Below are positions 1-10,689 of a DNA stretch of 64,000 nt, in pieces; within the stretch, counting starts at the first letter, position 1; each line of letters begins with the position of its first letter. Source of the DNA: an uncultured Bacteroidia bacterium (GTDB taxonomy: Bacteria; Bacteroidota; Bacteroidia; Bacteroidales; Prolixibacteraceae); NCBI GenBank assembly GCA_903923905.1, contig CAIXZH010000119.1, forward strand, positions 1-64,000. The letters run 5' to 3'. The notes under the pieces are model-generated. The model worked only from the letters and a program-made list of their open reading frames with translations. It ran no database searches and was not told the DNA's origin. The position numbers were made by a program, and so were the translations under genes.

Positions 1-141
1 CCTGTATTTGTGCCCTATTTGTGCAGAATAAACCATTTTTTATTTCCGATTGACTTTCATGATTATCATTGTGAAGTTTTTCAAAAATAGGTAGGGTAGA
101 CCATGGTTATCCCTATTTCGGTATAAATCATTAATAGTGAA

Positions 142-1239
142 TTGAAAATGAAGAATTTGAACATTGGAGGTTATAAAATTTCCCTCCCTATTATTCAGGG
201 GGGAATGGGAGTTGGTATTTCTTTATCCGGTCTTGCCTCTGCTGTTGCCAATGAAGGTGGTGTGGGTGTTATTTCTCCTGCAGGGATTGGGTTTCTGTAC
301 AAGAAACATTCTCCTGACTACCTTGAAAATTGTATTTTCGGCCTTACGGAAGAGATACGGAAAACCAGGGAAAAGACCTCCGGAATCATTGGAGTCAATA
401 TTATGGTCGCGTTGTCCAATTATGTTGATTTGGTAAAAACATCGATAAAAGAGGGGGTGGATATCATATTCTCAGGAGCTGGTTTGCCTCTCGATTTACC
501 TAAGTACCTCACATCCGAATCCAAAACATGTCTTGTTCCGATTGTTTCATCAGCACGGGGAGCAGCTTTGATTTGCAATAAGTGGAAAGCCAACTACGAC
601 TACCTTCCTGATGCTATTGTTGTTGAGGGGCCCAAAGCGGGCGGGCATCTTGGCTTTAAAGTGGAACAGCTTGAAGATGAGAATTATAAACTCGAAAAAC
701 TTATCCCTGAAGTAATTGCAGTAGCGAATGAAATTGGCGAAAAATATGGATGTGTAATTCCGGTTATTGCTGCCGGCGGAATTTATACCGGTGAGGATAT
801 TGATAAATTTTTGGAAATGGGGGCTGCAGGGGTACAAATGGGCACCCGTTTTGTCACAACTGTGGAATGTGATGCCTCAGACAAATTCAAACAGGCATAC
901 ATTCACGCCCGTCAGGACGACGTAAGAATCATCAAGAGTCCGGTGGGTATGCCTGGAAGGGCAATTTCCAGCGAATTTCTGGACGAAGTTGAAGCCGGAA
1001 CCAAACAGCCTAAATTTTGTCCGGTAAATTGCATCAAAACCTGTGATATAAGTACTGCCCCTTATTGTATAATTGCCTCACTTTCAGCTGCTCTCAAAGG
1101 AAACTTTAAACATGGATATGCTTTTGCGGGAAGCAACGTCTGGCGCACCGATAAAATTATTACTGTCAAGGAATTATTTTCTTCCCTCGTTCAGGAACTT
1201 AATGAATATAGAAATAAGCTTAGCCTGGCATTAGCCTAA
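142..1239 (+). CDS. Nitronate monooxygenase / FabK-like FMN-dependent oxidoreductase
   Basis: Translation has IIQGGMGVGIS N-terminus, VVEGPKAGGHLG and AAGGIYTGEDI / GAAGVQMGTRF motifs typical of the NMO/2-nitropropane dioxygenase family. Confidence 0.85.
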   Translation: MKMKNLNIGGYKISLPIIQGGMGVGISLSGLASAVANEGGVGVISPAGIGFLYKKHSPDYLENCIFGLTEEIRKTREKTSGIIGVNIMVALSNYVDLVKTSIKEGVDIIFSGAGLPLDLPKYLTSESKTCLVPIVSSARGAALICNKWKANYDYLPDAIVVEGPKAGGHLGFKVEQLEDENYKLEKLIPEVIAVANEIGEKYGCVIPVIAAGGIYTGEDIDKFLEMGAAGVQMGTRFVTTVECDASDKFKQAYIHARQDDVRIIKSPVGMPGRAISSEFLDEVEAGTKQPKFCPVNCIKTCDISTAPYCIIASLSAALKGNFKHGYAFAGSNVWRTDKIITVKELFSSLVQELNEYRNKLSLALA

Positions 1240-1268
1240 TATATCTGATTTCTGAAATCACATAGAAA

Positions 1269-1300
1269 AGATGAGCAAGTTGAATTGTTCATCTTTTTTT
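1269..1300 (+). terminator. Rho-independent terminator after the NMO-like gene
   Basis: AGATGAGCAA/TTGTTCATCT stem (10 bp, one G-U) followed by a T tract. Confidence 0.7.
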
Positions 1301-1566
1301 TTATATTTTTGACCATTCCATTTGGTCTTTAAAAATCAGGGTATTATCAATCAAAATAGCCATTTTTGAGTAACACCAATCGGAACGAGTTTCTTCATCA
1401 GGCTATTGGCTTCACTAATCTTTGATCCCATTTAGCTATTAAAAGTAAATTAGAGCAAATGAAACCCTTATCTGCCAAAGCTTTGAAAAGAACGAAGTAT
1501 AATCCAATGAGGGTTCCATACGTACCAACAATCTAAATATTAACACTATAAATTAAATTTTTACGA

Positions 1567-3177
1567 ATGAATTATTTAAGTATGGTAAGTAAGAAAGTTC
1601 ATCTTTTGTTGACAATCTTAGTAGTCTTTCAGCTAATTGGTAAAGCCCAGGATGTTCAGACACAGGCTATTAAATATGGACGAGTTTTGAATTTGATTGA
1701 AAATTTTTATGTCGATACCACCAATATCAGTAAATTGACGGAACATGCAATAACTGAAGTCCTATCCTCGCTTGATCCCCATTCTGTCTATATCTCAAAG
1801 GATGAAGTCGCTGAGATGAATCAACCCCTGGAAGGTAATTTCGAAGGTATCGGAATCTCTTTCAATATCTATCACGATACACTTATGGTTATGACCACTA
1901 TCCCCGGGGGACCCTCCGAACTTGTCGGACTTAGACCCGGAGATCGGATTGTGAAAGTTAATGAGAAGAATATTATTGGTATTGGACTTAAAAATCAGGA
2001 TGTTTTTAAATTATTGAGGGGTGATAAAGGGACTAAAGTTAACCTCTCAATTCTGCGTAAAGGGGAAAAATCTACTCTTGAGTTTACTATCGTCCGCGAT
2101 AAAATCCCTATCTACAGCCTGGATGCATCTTTTATGTTGAATAAAGAGACGGCTTATATTAAACTTAATAAATTTGCTGCCACAACAATTGCCGAATATA
2201 AGGAGGCAATGACGGTTCTAAATAATAAAGCGAAAATCAGGAATCTGGTTTTGGATCTGCGCGGAAACGGCGGTGGATTCCTTGGGGCTGCCTATGATCT
2301 TGCGAATCAGTTTCTTGAAGAAAAAAAATTAATTGTTTACACTGAAGGTATCCATAGTTCTCGCAGAGATTATTACTCGACTACCCGGGGTGATTTTATT
2401 GATGGTAATCTGATTGTTTTAATTGATGAAGGTTCGGCATCAGCCTCTGAAATTGTTTCAGGAGCGATTCAGGACTGGGACAGAGGGGTACTTATAGGAC
2501 GCCGTTCGTTCGGTAAAGGGTTGGTTCAACAGCCATTCCCTCTCAGTGATGGCTCTTTAATCCGATTGACCACTGCCCATTATTATACTCCGGCAGGACG
2601 AAATATCCAGAAACCGTATAAAGATGACATTAAGAATTACAGGAATGAGTACTTTAAACGATATGAAAAAGGTGAAATGTTTAGTAAGGACAGCATCTCA
2701 TTTCCCGATTCCATGATGATGAAAACACTGGTTACCAAACGAAAAGTTTATGCCGGTGGCGGGATTATGCCCGATATCTTTGTTCCGATGGATACCTCAA
2801 TGTATTACCGGTATTTTAATAACCTGGTTAGAAAGAATGTATTATTCCCGTTTGTAGTTGGGTTTATCGATAAAAACAGAGACGACCTTAAAGTGAATTA
2901 TAAATCTTTTGAAGATTTCAAACATAATTTCCGTGTTAAAGATGACATGATGGAAGAATTGATTAAAGCAGGAGAGAAAGAAGGTATCAAAAGAGATGAT
3001 GAGAGTTTGAAAGTTTCAGGAGTTATTATCACAAGACAAATCAGAGCCCTGGTTGCCAGGGAGCTCTATGATTCGAGCTCTTATTATCAGGTAATGATCG
3101 AAGACGACAAGGAGGTTGGGAAAGCATTGGAAGTACTTTCTGATCAAAAAGGCTTTAACCATTATTTGAATAAATAG
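1567..3177 (+). CDS. S41 family C-terminal processing peptidase (PDZ + tail-specific protease)
   Basis: Signal peptide; PDZ (GGPSELVGLRPGDRIVKVN); GSASASEIVSGAIQDWDRGVLIGRRSFGKGLVQ with catalytic Ser/Lys. Confidence 0.93.
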   Translation: MNYLSMVSKKVHLLLTILVVFQLIGKAQDVQTQAIKYGRVLNLIENFYVDTTNISKLTEHAITEVLSSLDPHSVYISKDEVAEMNQPLEGNFEGIGISFNIYHDTLMVMTTIPGGPSELVGLRPGDRIVKVNEKNIIGIGLKNQDVFKLLRGDKGTKVNLSILRKGEKSTLEFTIVRDKIPIYSLDASFMLNKETAYIKLNKFAATTIAEYKEAMTVLNNKAKIRNLVLDLRGNGGGFLGAAYDLANQFLEEKKLIVYTEGIHSSRRDYYSTTRGDFIDGNLIVLIDEGSASASEIVSGAIQDWDRGVLIGRRSFGKGLVQQPFPLSDGSLIRLTTAHYYTPAGRNIQKPYKDDIKNYRNEYFKRYEKGEMFSKDSISFPDSMMMKTLVTKRKVYAGGGIMPDIFVPMDTSMYYRYFNNLVRKNVLFPFVVGFIDKNRDDLKVNYKSFEDFKHNFRVKDDMMEELIKAGEKEGIKRDDESLKVSGVIITRQIRALVARELYDSSSYYQVMIEDDKEVGKALEVLSDQKGFNHYLNK

Positions 3178-3224
3178 CCAGTCAAAATTTTTGTTTTCGG
3201 GCAGATTAGCCTAATTGATACTTT

Positions 3225-3836
3225 ATGGATTTATTTTTTGATTGGGCTTTTTCAAATAAAATCGAATTAGCAGGTACTATTTTTGGATTATTGTCGGTCT
3301 GGTTTTCGATCCGACAGAGTTTAATTACCTGGCCGACCGGAATACTTACCTCATTTTTATACTGTGTGGTATTTCTTGAGTCAAAGTTTTATGCAGGAAT
3401 GGTTCTGCAGCTATATTATTTATTAATCAGCATTTATGGTTGGTGGAACTGGACGCATGGTGGGCAATCCGATTCAGGCGATACTAAATTAATCGTAAGC
3501 AGATCCAGTAGAAATCTATGGATCAGGCTCTTTAGTTTAAATTTGCTATTTTTATTTTTAATCTATTTCTTGTTAAGGAGATATACCGATTCGCCTATTG
3601 CTTTCGGAGATGCATTTACCACTTCGCTAAGTATTATTGCAACCTGGATGTTGGCTCGTAAGAAAATAGAGCATTGGATCGTTTGGGTGTTTATTGACTT
3701 GGTCTCTGCATCTTTATATCTTTACCGAGGCCTTTATCTGACGGTTTTCCTTTTTTTGGTTTATACGGGAATGGCTGTGGTTGGATTTTATGAGTGGCAA
3801 AAGGAACTTAAAAAGGTGAGCCATGTTGAAGAATAG
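3225..3836 (+). CDS. pnuC: Nicotinamide mononucleotide/riboside transporter PnuC family
   Basis: Multi-TM, SVWFSIRQSLITWPTGI and YGWWNW motifs; overlaps downstream NadR-type kinase. Confidence 0.85.
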   Translation: MDLFFDWAFSNKIELAGTIFGLLSVWFSIRQSLITWPTGILTSFLYCVVFLESKFYAGMVLQLYYLLISIYGWWNWTHGGQSDSGDTKLIVSRSSRNLWIRLFSLNLLFLFLIYFLLRRYTDSPIAFGDAFTTSLSIIATWMLARKKIEHWIVWVFIDLVSASLYLYRGLYLTVFLFLVYTGMAVVGFYEWQKELKKVSHVEE

Positions 3837-4371
3837 CCTCATCCAGGTTGTGATTACCGGACCTGAATCGACTGGGAAAACAGCCCTGGCCAAGGCTCTT
3901 TCAGAAAAATGTGGTTCTCTTTGGATACCTGAGTACGCAAGGCAATATGTGGAGAATCTGGATCGTCATTACAACTTTGATGATGTAGTTGCCATCGCTG
4001 AACATCAAATTGTGGAGGAGGAAGCCTATGCCTCAGAGGTTAACCAGGGAGTTTTATTCTTTGATACCTGGTTAATCATAACAAAAGTATGGTTTGACCT
4101 GGTTTTTGGGAAATGTCCGGAGTGGATTACGGAGCATATCCAATCCTCAAAAATTGATCTGTTTTTGATTTGCGATACTGATTTGCCTTGGGTTGCAGAT
4201 GCCGTGAGGGAGAATGGCGGAGAAAAAAGGGAGCAGCTATTACGAATCTATTGCAATGAGATTAGATCCTTTGGCTTTCAGTATGAAATTATTACCGGGT
4301 TCGGGCCGGCCAGAATGGAGAATGCTTTAAAAGCGCTCTCAAAACACGGATTGAACCTAACCTCTGATTAG
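3823..4371 (+). CDS. NadR-type ribosylnicotinamide kinase-like ATPase
   Basis: P-loop GPESTGKT, PEYARQY, FFDTWLIITKVW; translationally overlaps pnuC. Confidence 0.82.
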   Translation: MLKNSLIQVVITGPESTGKTALAKALSEKCGSLWIPEYARQYVENLDRHYNFDDVVAIAEHQIVEEEAYASEVNQGVLFFDTWLIITKVWFDLVFGKCPEWITEHIQSSKIDLFLICDTDLPWVADAVRENGGEKREQLLRIYCNEIRSFGFQYEIITGFGPARMENALKALSKHGLNLTSD

Positions 4372-4433
4372 GTTGTTAATTACTTTGATCATTTGATGGA
4401 TGAAACTTTATTTAATTACAAAATCATATTGAG

Positions 4434-5369
4434 ATGAAAATTTCAGAAAGCATAATCGATTTAGTTGGTAGGACACCATTGGTAAGGTTAAACCGGATGA
4501 CCGAAGGTCTTGATTGTGAAATTATCGTAAAACTTGAATCACAAAACCCGGGAGGCTCAGTTAAAGACAGATTAGGCTTTGCAATGATAGATGATGCCGA
4601 AAAAAGAGGACTAATTAACAAGAATACGGTAATTATTGAGCCTACAAGCGGGAATACCGGAGTTGGTCTCGCTTTTGTTTGTGCCGCGAAAGGGTACAAG
4701 CTTAAAATTGTCATGCCAGATTCTGTAAGTGTTGAACGGAGAATGATTGTTCAGGCTTATGGTGGCGAGGTTATTCTTACTCCGGGGAAGGATGGGATGA
4801 AAGGAGCTATAGCGAAAGCTGAGGAGTTAAAATTGGGTAATCCCGGAAGCTTTATCCCAATGCAGTTTAATAATCCTGCAAATCCTGAAATGCACCGCCA
4901 GACAACGGCTCTGGAGATTTGGGAAGATACTGATGGCAAGGTGGATATATTCGTTGCAGGTTCTGGGACAGGAGGAACTATTACCGGAGTTTCAGAGGTG
5001 ATCAAAGCAAAAAAGGACTCTTTTTATTCTGTTGTGGTTGAACCAGAGGAATCTCCGGTACTGTCCGGAGGTAATCCTGGACCTCATAAGATCCAGGGAA
5101 TTGGTCCGGGTTTTATTCCACAGGTGATGAATACCTCTTCCTACGATGAAATTTTAACGGTTTCGGCATATGATTCTTTTGAGACTGCCCGAAAATTAGC
5201 TAGTTTGGAGGGGATTTTTTGTGGAATCTCTTCAGGCGGAAATGTATATGCAGCTCTTCAACTGGCCAAACGTCCGGAGAATAAAGGGAAAATGATTGTA
5301 ACCATTATATGTGATACCGGGGAGCGTTATCTGAGTACTCCCTTATTTGCCTATGATAATGAAAAATAA
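4434..5369 (+). CDS. cysK: Cysteine synthase A
   Basis: [56 protein letters not shown]. Confidence 0.95.
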   Translation: MKISESIIDLVGRTPLVRLNRMTEGLDCEIIVKLESQNPGGSVKDRLGFAMIDDAEKRGLINKNTVIIEPTSGNTGVGLAFVCAAKGYKLKIVMPDSVSVERRMIVQAYGGEVILTPGKDGMKGAIAKAEELKLGNPGSFIPMQFNNPANPEMHRQTTALEIWEDTDGKVDIFVAGSGTGGTITGVSEVIKAKKDSFYSVVVEPEESPVLSGGNPGPHKIQGIGPGFIPQVMNTSSYDEILTVSAYDSFETARKLASLEGIFCGISSGGNVYAALQLAKRPENKGKMIVTIICDTGERYLSTPLFAYDNEK

Positions 5370-6294
5370 AGAGCAAGTGGAAACTGAAAGATGGACAGCG
5401 GAGACCGTTAAATCACTGGTTGATGCCAGTTCGTTTGATATCCTGGTGCATAGGCACCGGACAGGAGAGTCTATGCCCTCTACCAAGAAATTAAAGGGAA
5501 TTGTTGACCGGGTACGTCAGATTATTTTTCCAGGCTATTTCGGAGAGATTAACCTGAAGTCGGATACTCTATCCTATTATGTGGGGGTTTTGGTGGATGA
5601 AGTCTATGAGTTGATTGCAGAACAGATATTCTCGGGTTTGTGCTTTATTTGTGAGGGTGAATCAGATCGTGATTTAGCAGGGAAACGGGTAACGGCTGAA
5701 AGAATTGCCTTTGAATTTGTGAATGGACTCTCAGAACTCCGACGGGTTCTCATAACGGATGTTAATGCTGCTTACCTTGGTGATCCGGCGGCTAATAGTG
5801 TCGGTGAGGTCATTTTCTGCTATCCGGCTATCCGGGCGATATCGAACTACAGGATCGCTCATAGCCTTTTTAAGTTAGGAGTTCCGCTGATCCCCCGAAT
5901 TATCACTGAAATGGCACATTCAGAAACGGGTATCGATATTAATCCGGAAGCTGTTATCGGCGATAATTTTACAATAGATCATGGAACAGGTGTCGTGATC
6001 GGATCTACGAGCATAATCGGAAATAATGTGAAACTCTTTCAGGGAGTAACTTTGGGAGCCAAGAGTTTCCCTTTAGATGAGAGCGGAAACCCGGTAAAAG
6101 GTATTCCCAGGCATCCTGTAGTGGAAGATAATGTGATCATCTATTCCAATGCTACCATACTGGGACGGATAACCATCGGACACGATTCGGTTATTGGCGG
6201 AAATATATGGGTTACCAGTGATCTTCCCCCATATTCCAGGGTTGTACAGACAAAGACGCGGAATGCCGACTTTTTTAATGGTGGAGGAATTTAA
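5359..6294 (+). CDS. cysE: Serine O-acetyltransferase (CysE family)
   Basis: Left-handed beta-helix repeats [44 protein letters not shown]. The track start is TTG at 5347; ATG at 5353 or 5359 is more likely. Confidence 0.88.
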   Translation: MKNKEQVETERWTAETVKSLVDASSFDILVHRHRTGESMPSTKKLKGIVDRVRQIIFPGYFGEINLKSDTLSYYVGVLVDEVYELIAEQIFSGLCFICEGESDRDLAGKRVTAERIAFEFVNGLSELRRVLITDVNAAYLGDPAANSVGEVIFCYPAIRAISNYRIAHSLFKLGVPLIPRIITEMAHSETGIDINPEAVIGDNFTIDHGTGVVIGSTSIIGNNVKLFQGVTLGAKSFPLDESGNPVKGIPRHPVVEDNVIIYSNATILGRITIGHDSVIGGNIWVTSDLPPYSRVVQTKTRNADFFNGGGI

Positions 6295-6419
6295 TCCATT
6301 ATTTTAATCCGCATAATGAACTACTTTTGTCGTCACAAACTGATTAGCCTAGAGAAGATCAAGTTGTGCATTGCCAACGACTAAAGTTGTTTATATTCAG
6401 TAAAGTAAAAGTAGTATCT

Positions 6420-7580
6420 GTGAATAAGTTTAAAATAGTTGCCAAAACATTTGCCGGACTTGAAGAAGTTTTGGCAGGTGAAATCCGGGCATTAGGGGCA
6501 GAATCCGTATCTGTCGAACGACGGGCAGTCTCATTTATGGGCGATCAGACCCTGATGTACAAGGCTAATTTTCATCTTCGTACCGCATTGAAGATTTTAA
6601 AGCCAATTGCCGAATTTGAAGTGGGCAAACGCGATGAGCTTTATGAACAGACAAAAAAAATACCGTGGAGCAAATACCTGGCTCTTGGAAAATCGTTTGC
6701 TATCGATAGTACCGTTCAATCCGAAATGTTTGTCAACACAATGTACGCTTCCCTGAAGGTGAAGGATGCGATTGTCGATCAATTTCGTGAAGAAACCGGC
6801 AAACGCCCATCGGTAAATCCTGAAAATCCGGATGTCCGGATTAATGTTTACCTAATGGGGAATCATTGTATCCTTTCGCTCGACAGTTCAGGGGAATCAC
6901 TGCATAAAAGAGGATACCGGGTTGGACAAGGAGATGCCCCTCTGAATGAAGTCCTTGCAGCAGGGATGATCCTGTTGACCGGCTGGCATGGCGAAAAGGA
7001 TTTTTTGGATCCGATGTGCGGATCGGGAACGTTACTGATTGAAGCTGCATTGATTGCAAAAGGAATACCTCCTGGCATGTATCGCAAATCTTTTGGCTTT
7101 GAACAATGGCCAGATTTCAATGAAACCCTCTTTTCTGAAATCTGCAATGGCGATTACGAAAAAGAGACCAAATGCAAAATTTCCGGTTCCGATATTTCAA
7201 TAAAAGACATAGCCATTGCAAGAGCTAATATTAAAAGCGCAAGCTTGTCGAAGGTAATTGAGCTTTTGGTTGAAGATGTAATTGATCTTAAACCTACTTC
7301 ATCGAGTGGAATTATTATAACTAACCCCCCATATGGAGAACGGATGAAACCTCAGTCAATTGTGGAATTGTATGCTTCGATAGGGAATACCTTAAAAAAC
7401 AGATTTGCGGGTTTTGAGGCCTGGATCATCTCCAGTTCGCTGGACGGATTAAAGAGCATCGGATTGAAACCGGCTAAAAAAATAGAACTTTATAATGGAG
7501 CTCTGGCATGCAGTTACCGCTGTTTTGAGTTATTCAGGGGAACTCATAAGCAGGCGGTAATTATCAAAAAAGCTCAGTAG
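6420..7580 (+). CDS. THUMP domain class I SAM-dependent RNA methyltransferase (RlmL/RlmK N-terminal type)
   Basis: LEEVLAGEIRALGA THUMP start, DPMCGSGTLLIEAALIAKGIPPG, TNPPYGERM; GTG start proposed at 6420. Confidence 0.9.
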   Translation: MNKFKIVAKTFAGLEEVLAGEIRALGAESVSVERRAVSFMGDQTLMYKANFHLRTALKILKPIAEFEVGKRDELYEQTKKIPWSKYLALGKSFAIDSTVQSEMFVNTMYASLKVKDAIVDQFREETGKRPSVNPENPDVRINVYLMGNHCILSLDSSGESLHKRGYRVGQGDAPLNEVLAAGMILLTGWHGEKDFLDPMCGSGTLLIEAALIAKGIPPGMYRKSFGFEQWPDFNETLFSEICNGDYEKETKCKISGSDISIKDIAIARANIKSASLSKVIELLVEDVIDLKPTSSSGIIITNPPYGERMKPQSIVELYASIGNTLKNRFAGFEAWIISSSLDGLKSIGLKPAKKIELYNGALACSYRCFELFRGTHKQAVIIKKAQ

Positions 7581-7838
7581 GGTAATTCTGCAAACACCAT
7601 CCTCATCGCAAGGAGGGACGAAAGAATGCACGTTGAATTAAGCAATTAATAGAATACTGCAAGGTTTGAATAATCCTGGCATCAAACACAACATTCTATT
7701 TTAGCCATCACTTAATGACAATTTCGTCCATAACTATATCGAAGGCTGAATTAAAATCCTGATTGTATCTTTTTAAATTACAGATAACCAGTCGATAAGA
7801 CTAGTTCAGATTAACCATTATAAATTAACCATTATTCA

Positions 7839-9845
7839 TTATTTATAGGGTATTTCCTGCGGCTTACCTCCCAGAAAATCATCAAATCTTGCTTTGGGTT
7901 GTCCAAAAATATTAAAAATCACTGGAGTCGTATTGTGGGGTGCAATCGGAATCCAGCTAAACCTGATTTCAAGGACATTAAAAACAAGGGATTCGTTATA
8001 AATACGTATTCCTGCACCGATTCCCCCGATGAACTGATCATCCAGAATTTTGGAGAAATCGGTTGAAAGGCAGGCTGCATCTGCAAAAAAGTAGTGCGCT
8101 ACTCTGAATCCTGCTTTTTCCCATCCCCAGAATCGAACAGTTTCAACGTTTATTTTTAACCGCTTTGTCCCCTTGGTGTCCAGAGAGAAATAGTCCCGTA
8201 CACCATACTTCCGGTTAATCATCAAATATTCCTCCTGAAAGCGATTGATTCCGCTTAATAATTCCATGTTAACAAATAACCGATATGGATGTCGGTTAAT
8301 GTAAAGGAAATTTGAAAAATAGTTGGTGCTTAGCAATATGGCACCTTGTTGTACCTGCGAATTATTAAGGAACCCTCCTAACCCCACTTGCCATTTAAAG
8401 TAAGCTCCGCCATCTAAAATATTCGCCTGCGAATAGTTAAAATGGAAATATGGCCTTGTGACGTTTGGTTCAACGTCAAGACCTACAGCCATTTCTGCAT
8501 AATGGCCATACGGAATATCTTCTGTGATTCCATAGCCATAAACCTGATTATTTTTAAATAATTCGCGTTTGCTGAGTCCTATGGCTCCAAGGATAAAATC
8601 ATGATTTCTGAAAATAGTATTCGGGTATTGGATATATGCATTGTGATAATAATTCTGATGAGAATAGCGTCCTGTTAAGATGACATTTCCCAAGGATGAG
8701 TTACTGTTTTTATTTTTAAATCGCTGCCCATACCAAAGATCTGTATTAAAATAAGACACTGCCGTATCTAACATCGTGTAGGAATAGGGGGTTTGAAAAT
8801 AATCGGAATATGCCCTATCCAGTGAAATTCCCCCGGCCCAGTCCCCTTTTGATTCTATAAACCGTTTCTCAATAAATGTATTCCACTTATTTTTACGGTA
8901 ATCATTCGTATAGCCAATTCCCGTTCTAATAAACTTTCCATCAAGGTCACTGATCTGGTATCTGAATCTGCCCCCCCATTTGGGAATTTCAGTAGGAGTA
9001 TTTTCAACCATTGCCGAAAACTGGTGGCCAATTCCGAACATATTCTGATTGGTTACCTCCCAATCGGTGGAAGTTGCACTCAGATCTCCGCTTATTCCGT
9101 ATTCCAGTCGTTCTTTGATAATCACCCGAACATCTACGGTGTCTTCATTCAACGGGGAAGGAGCTAGAATAATTGCGACATCCTCGATATATGGCAGATC
9201 CCTGATAAATTTCTCGTTTTCTGCCATGAGCTGCGGATTAACCAGGTCTCCTGAATCGAAAAGTAGCTGACCCCGGAGTTTTCGCTCTGTTGTCTTTAGG
9301 TGCATCGCATTTCCCGTTTTTTCCAGCCATCCGGAAGCTTGCCTGAGCGTGTCCAGTAAGGTTGGCCCGAACACACCCAACTGCTGAATTCGGATATTCC
9401 CTATCTTTCTTCCGGCGAAGGGGGCAAAATAAAGTGAACTATTCACTGCCATCTGCCCTTTTGAAGGCTGATCACCTTTGATGATAATCGAGAAAAAATT
9501 TCTGGCAAGAAAGTTATTCTCCCCTTTGGTTTTTAAAGCTGATAAACCGTTTCTATTTAAGAGCTCAATATTTTTATCCGATGATTTTCGTATCGTATCA
9601 CCGCAATTATCCAATGTCTTTAATTGGACATAACGGCTGCTGATATAATCATTTTCTGCCCTTTCATGAGCCGAAAAGCTATCTGTTGGACTGGAATATA
9701 GTGATGCCAGGTGGATCTGATCAGGAATCGTCGGCAAAGAATTGTCCGTTCCGCCTGATTTTGTATTTGAAGCGAAGACAATATGGTTGAAAACCAATAT
9801 TATAACTATGACAAGAAATCGGTATTTAAACAATTTTATTTTCAA
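7839..9845 (-). CDS. BamA/TamA-like outer membrane protein with POTRA region
   Basis: Signal peptide, POTRA-like segment (FDSGDLVNPQLMAENEKFIRDLPYIEDVAI), long C-terminal beta-barrel. Confidence 0.75.
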   Translation of the reverse strand: MKIKLFKYRFLVIVIILVFNHIVFASNTKSGGTDNSLPTIPDQIHLASLYSSPTDSFSAHERAENDYISSRYVQLKTLDNCGDTIRKSSDKNIELLNRNGLSALKTKGENNFLARNFFSIIIKGDQPSKGQMAVNSSLYFAPFAGRKIGNIRIQQLGVFGPTLLDTLRQASGWLEKTGNAMHLKTTERKLRGQLLFDSGDLVNPQLMAENEKFIRDLPYIEDVAIILAPSPLNEDTVDVRVIIKERLEYGISGDLSATSTDWEVTNQNMFGIGHQFSAMVENTPTEIPKWGGRFRYQISDLDGKFIRTGIGYTNDYRKNKWNTFIEKRFIESKGDWAGGISLDRAYSDYFQTPYSYTMLDTAVSYFNTDLWYGQRFKNKNSNSSLGNVILTGRYSHQNYYHNAYIQYPNTIFRNHDFILGAIGLSKRELFKNNQVYGYGITEDIPYGHYAEMAVGLDVEPNVTRPYFHFNYSQANILDGGAYFKWQVGLGGFLNNSQVQQGAILLSTNYFSNFLYINRHPYRLFVNMELLSGINRFQEEYLMINRKYGVRDYFSLDTKGTKRLKINVETVRFWGWEKAGFRVAHYFFADAACLSTDFSKILDDQFIGGIGAGIRIYNESLVFNVLEIRFSWIPIAPHNTTPVIFNIFGQPKARFDDFLGGKPQEIPYK

Positions 9846-9992
9846 TCAGTATCCTAACATTGAATTTGCGGTGTGATTATACAAATTTTCCCGGTCAAAA
9901 TTATAATTTAATAAAAAAAATTCAGAACTAATGTGCTAATTTGGCCGTTATATAAATTGGCATTTAAATAAGAGCAGTATTTCAATTGATTT

Positions 9993-10688
9993 ATGAGAAA
10001 ACCGGGAGCTATAATTTTCGATATGGATGGTGTACTAATTGATAGCGAACCAATTCATATTGACATCGAGAAGAAAATATTTGATAAACTTGGAATTGCG
10101 GTGTCAGCTGAAGTACATCGAAACTACCTGGGAGTTGCAGGGGATTATATGTATCAGGACCTGAAAACGAGGTTTGGTTTACCTGGTTCTTTGAGTGAAC
10201 TTCTGCATTCTGATGATGCTTTCCGATGTGATTATTTTAGGCAGCTTGAAGGGTTAACCCTTAATGAAGGGGTGTTGAATTTTATCCTGGAGATCAAACA
10301 AGCGGGTTTAAAATTGGGTGTAGCCACCTCTTCATCCCCCGCCTTGGCAGCGATCCTGCTTGAAAGATGTGACATCTTTTCCTTTTTTGATGTCGTTGTT
10401 ACCACCTTTGAAGCAGGCAAGAGTAAACCATTTCCTGACGTTTATCTGTTGGCTGCGCAGAAAATTGGTGTTGAACCAGCCGATTGTATCGTTTTTGAGG
10501 ATTCCCCCAATGGTTTATCAGCTGCCCGGGGTGCAGGTATGTTTACCATTGCCGTTCAAACAAGCAGTGTTGATGTTCGGGACCTTTTAGCCGCAAATTC
10601 TTTAATCTGTTCATTTGAGGATACCTCTCTCCTGAAAATTACCAGGTTATTCTCAGGCAATCATTCTGCCGAATTAAGCATCAAATAA
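9993..10688 (+). CDS. HAD family phosphatase (beta-phosphoglucomutase-like)
   Basis: IFDMDGVLIDSEPIH, GVATSSSP, GKSKPFPDVYLLAA, VFEDSPNGLSAARGAGM. Confidence 0.92.
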   Translation: MRKPGAIIFDMDGVLIDSEPIHIDIEKKIFDKLGIAVSAEVHRNYLGVAGDYMYQDLKTRFGLPGSLSELLHSDDAFRCDYFRQLEGLTLNEGVLNFILEIKQAGLKLGVATSSSPALAAILLERCDIFSFFDVVVTTFEAGKSKPFPDVYLLAAQKIGVEPADCIVFEDSPNGLSAARGAGMFTIAVQTSSVDVRDLLAANSLICSFEDTSLLKITRLFSGNHSAELSIK

Positions 10689-10689
10689 T

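Noticed and set aside
1-141. TTTGTGC direct repeat (TTTGTGCCCTATTTGTGC) near the left edge
   Set aside because: Too short, context truncated by the window boundary; cannot be distinguished from chance.
7581-7838. TTAATGACA motif shared between 7711, 32238, and the queF-eno repeat arms as a repeat family
   Set aside because: Shared core is only about 9-11 bp in AT-rich sequence; insufficient without a genome-wide search.
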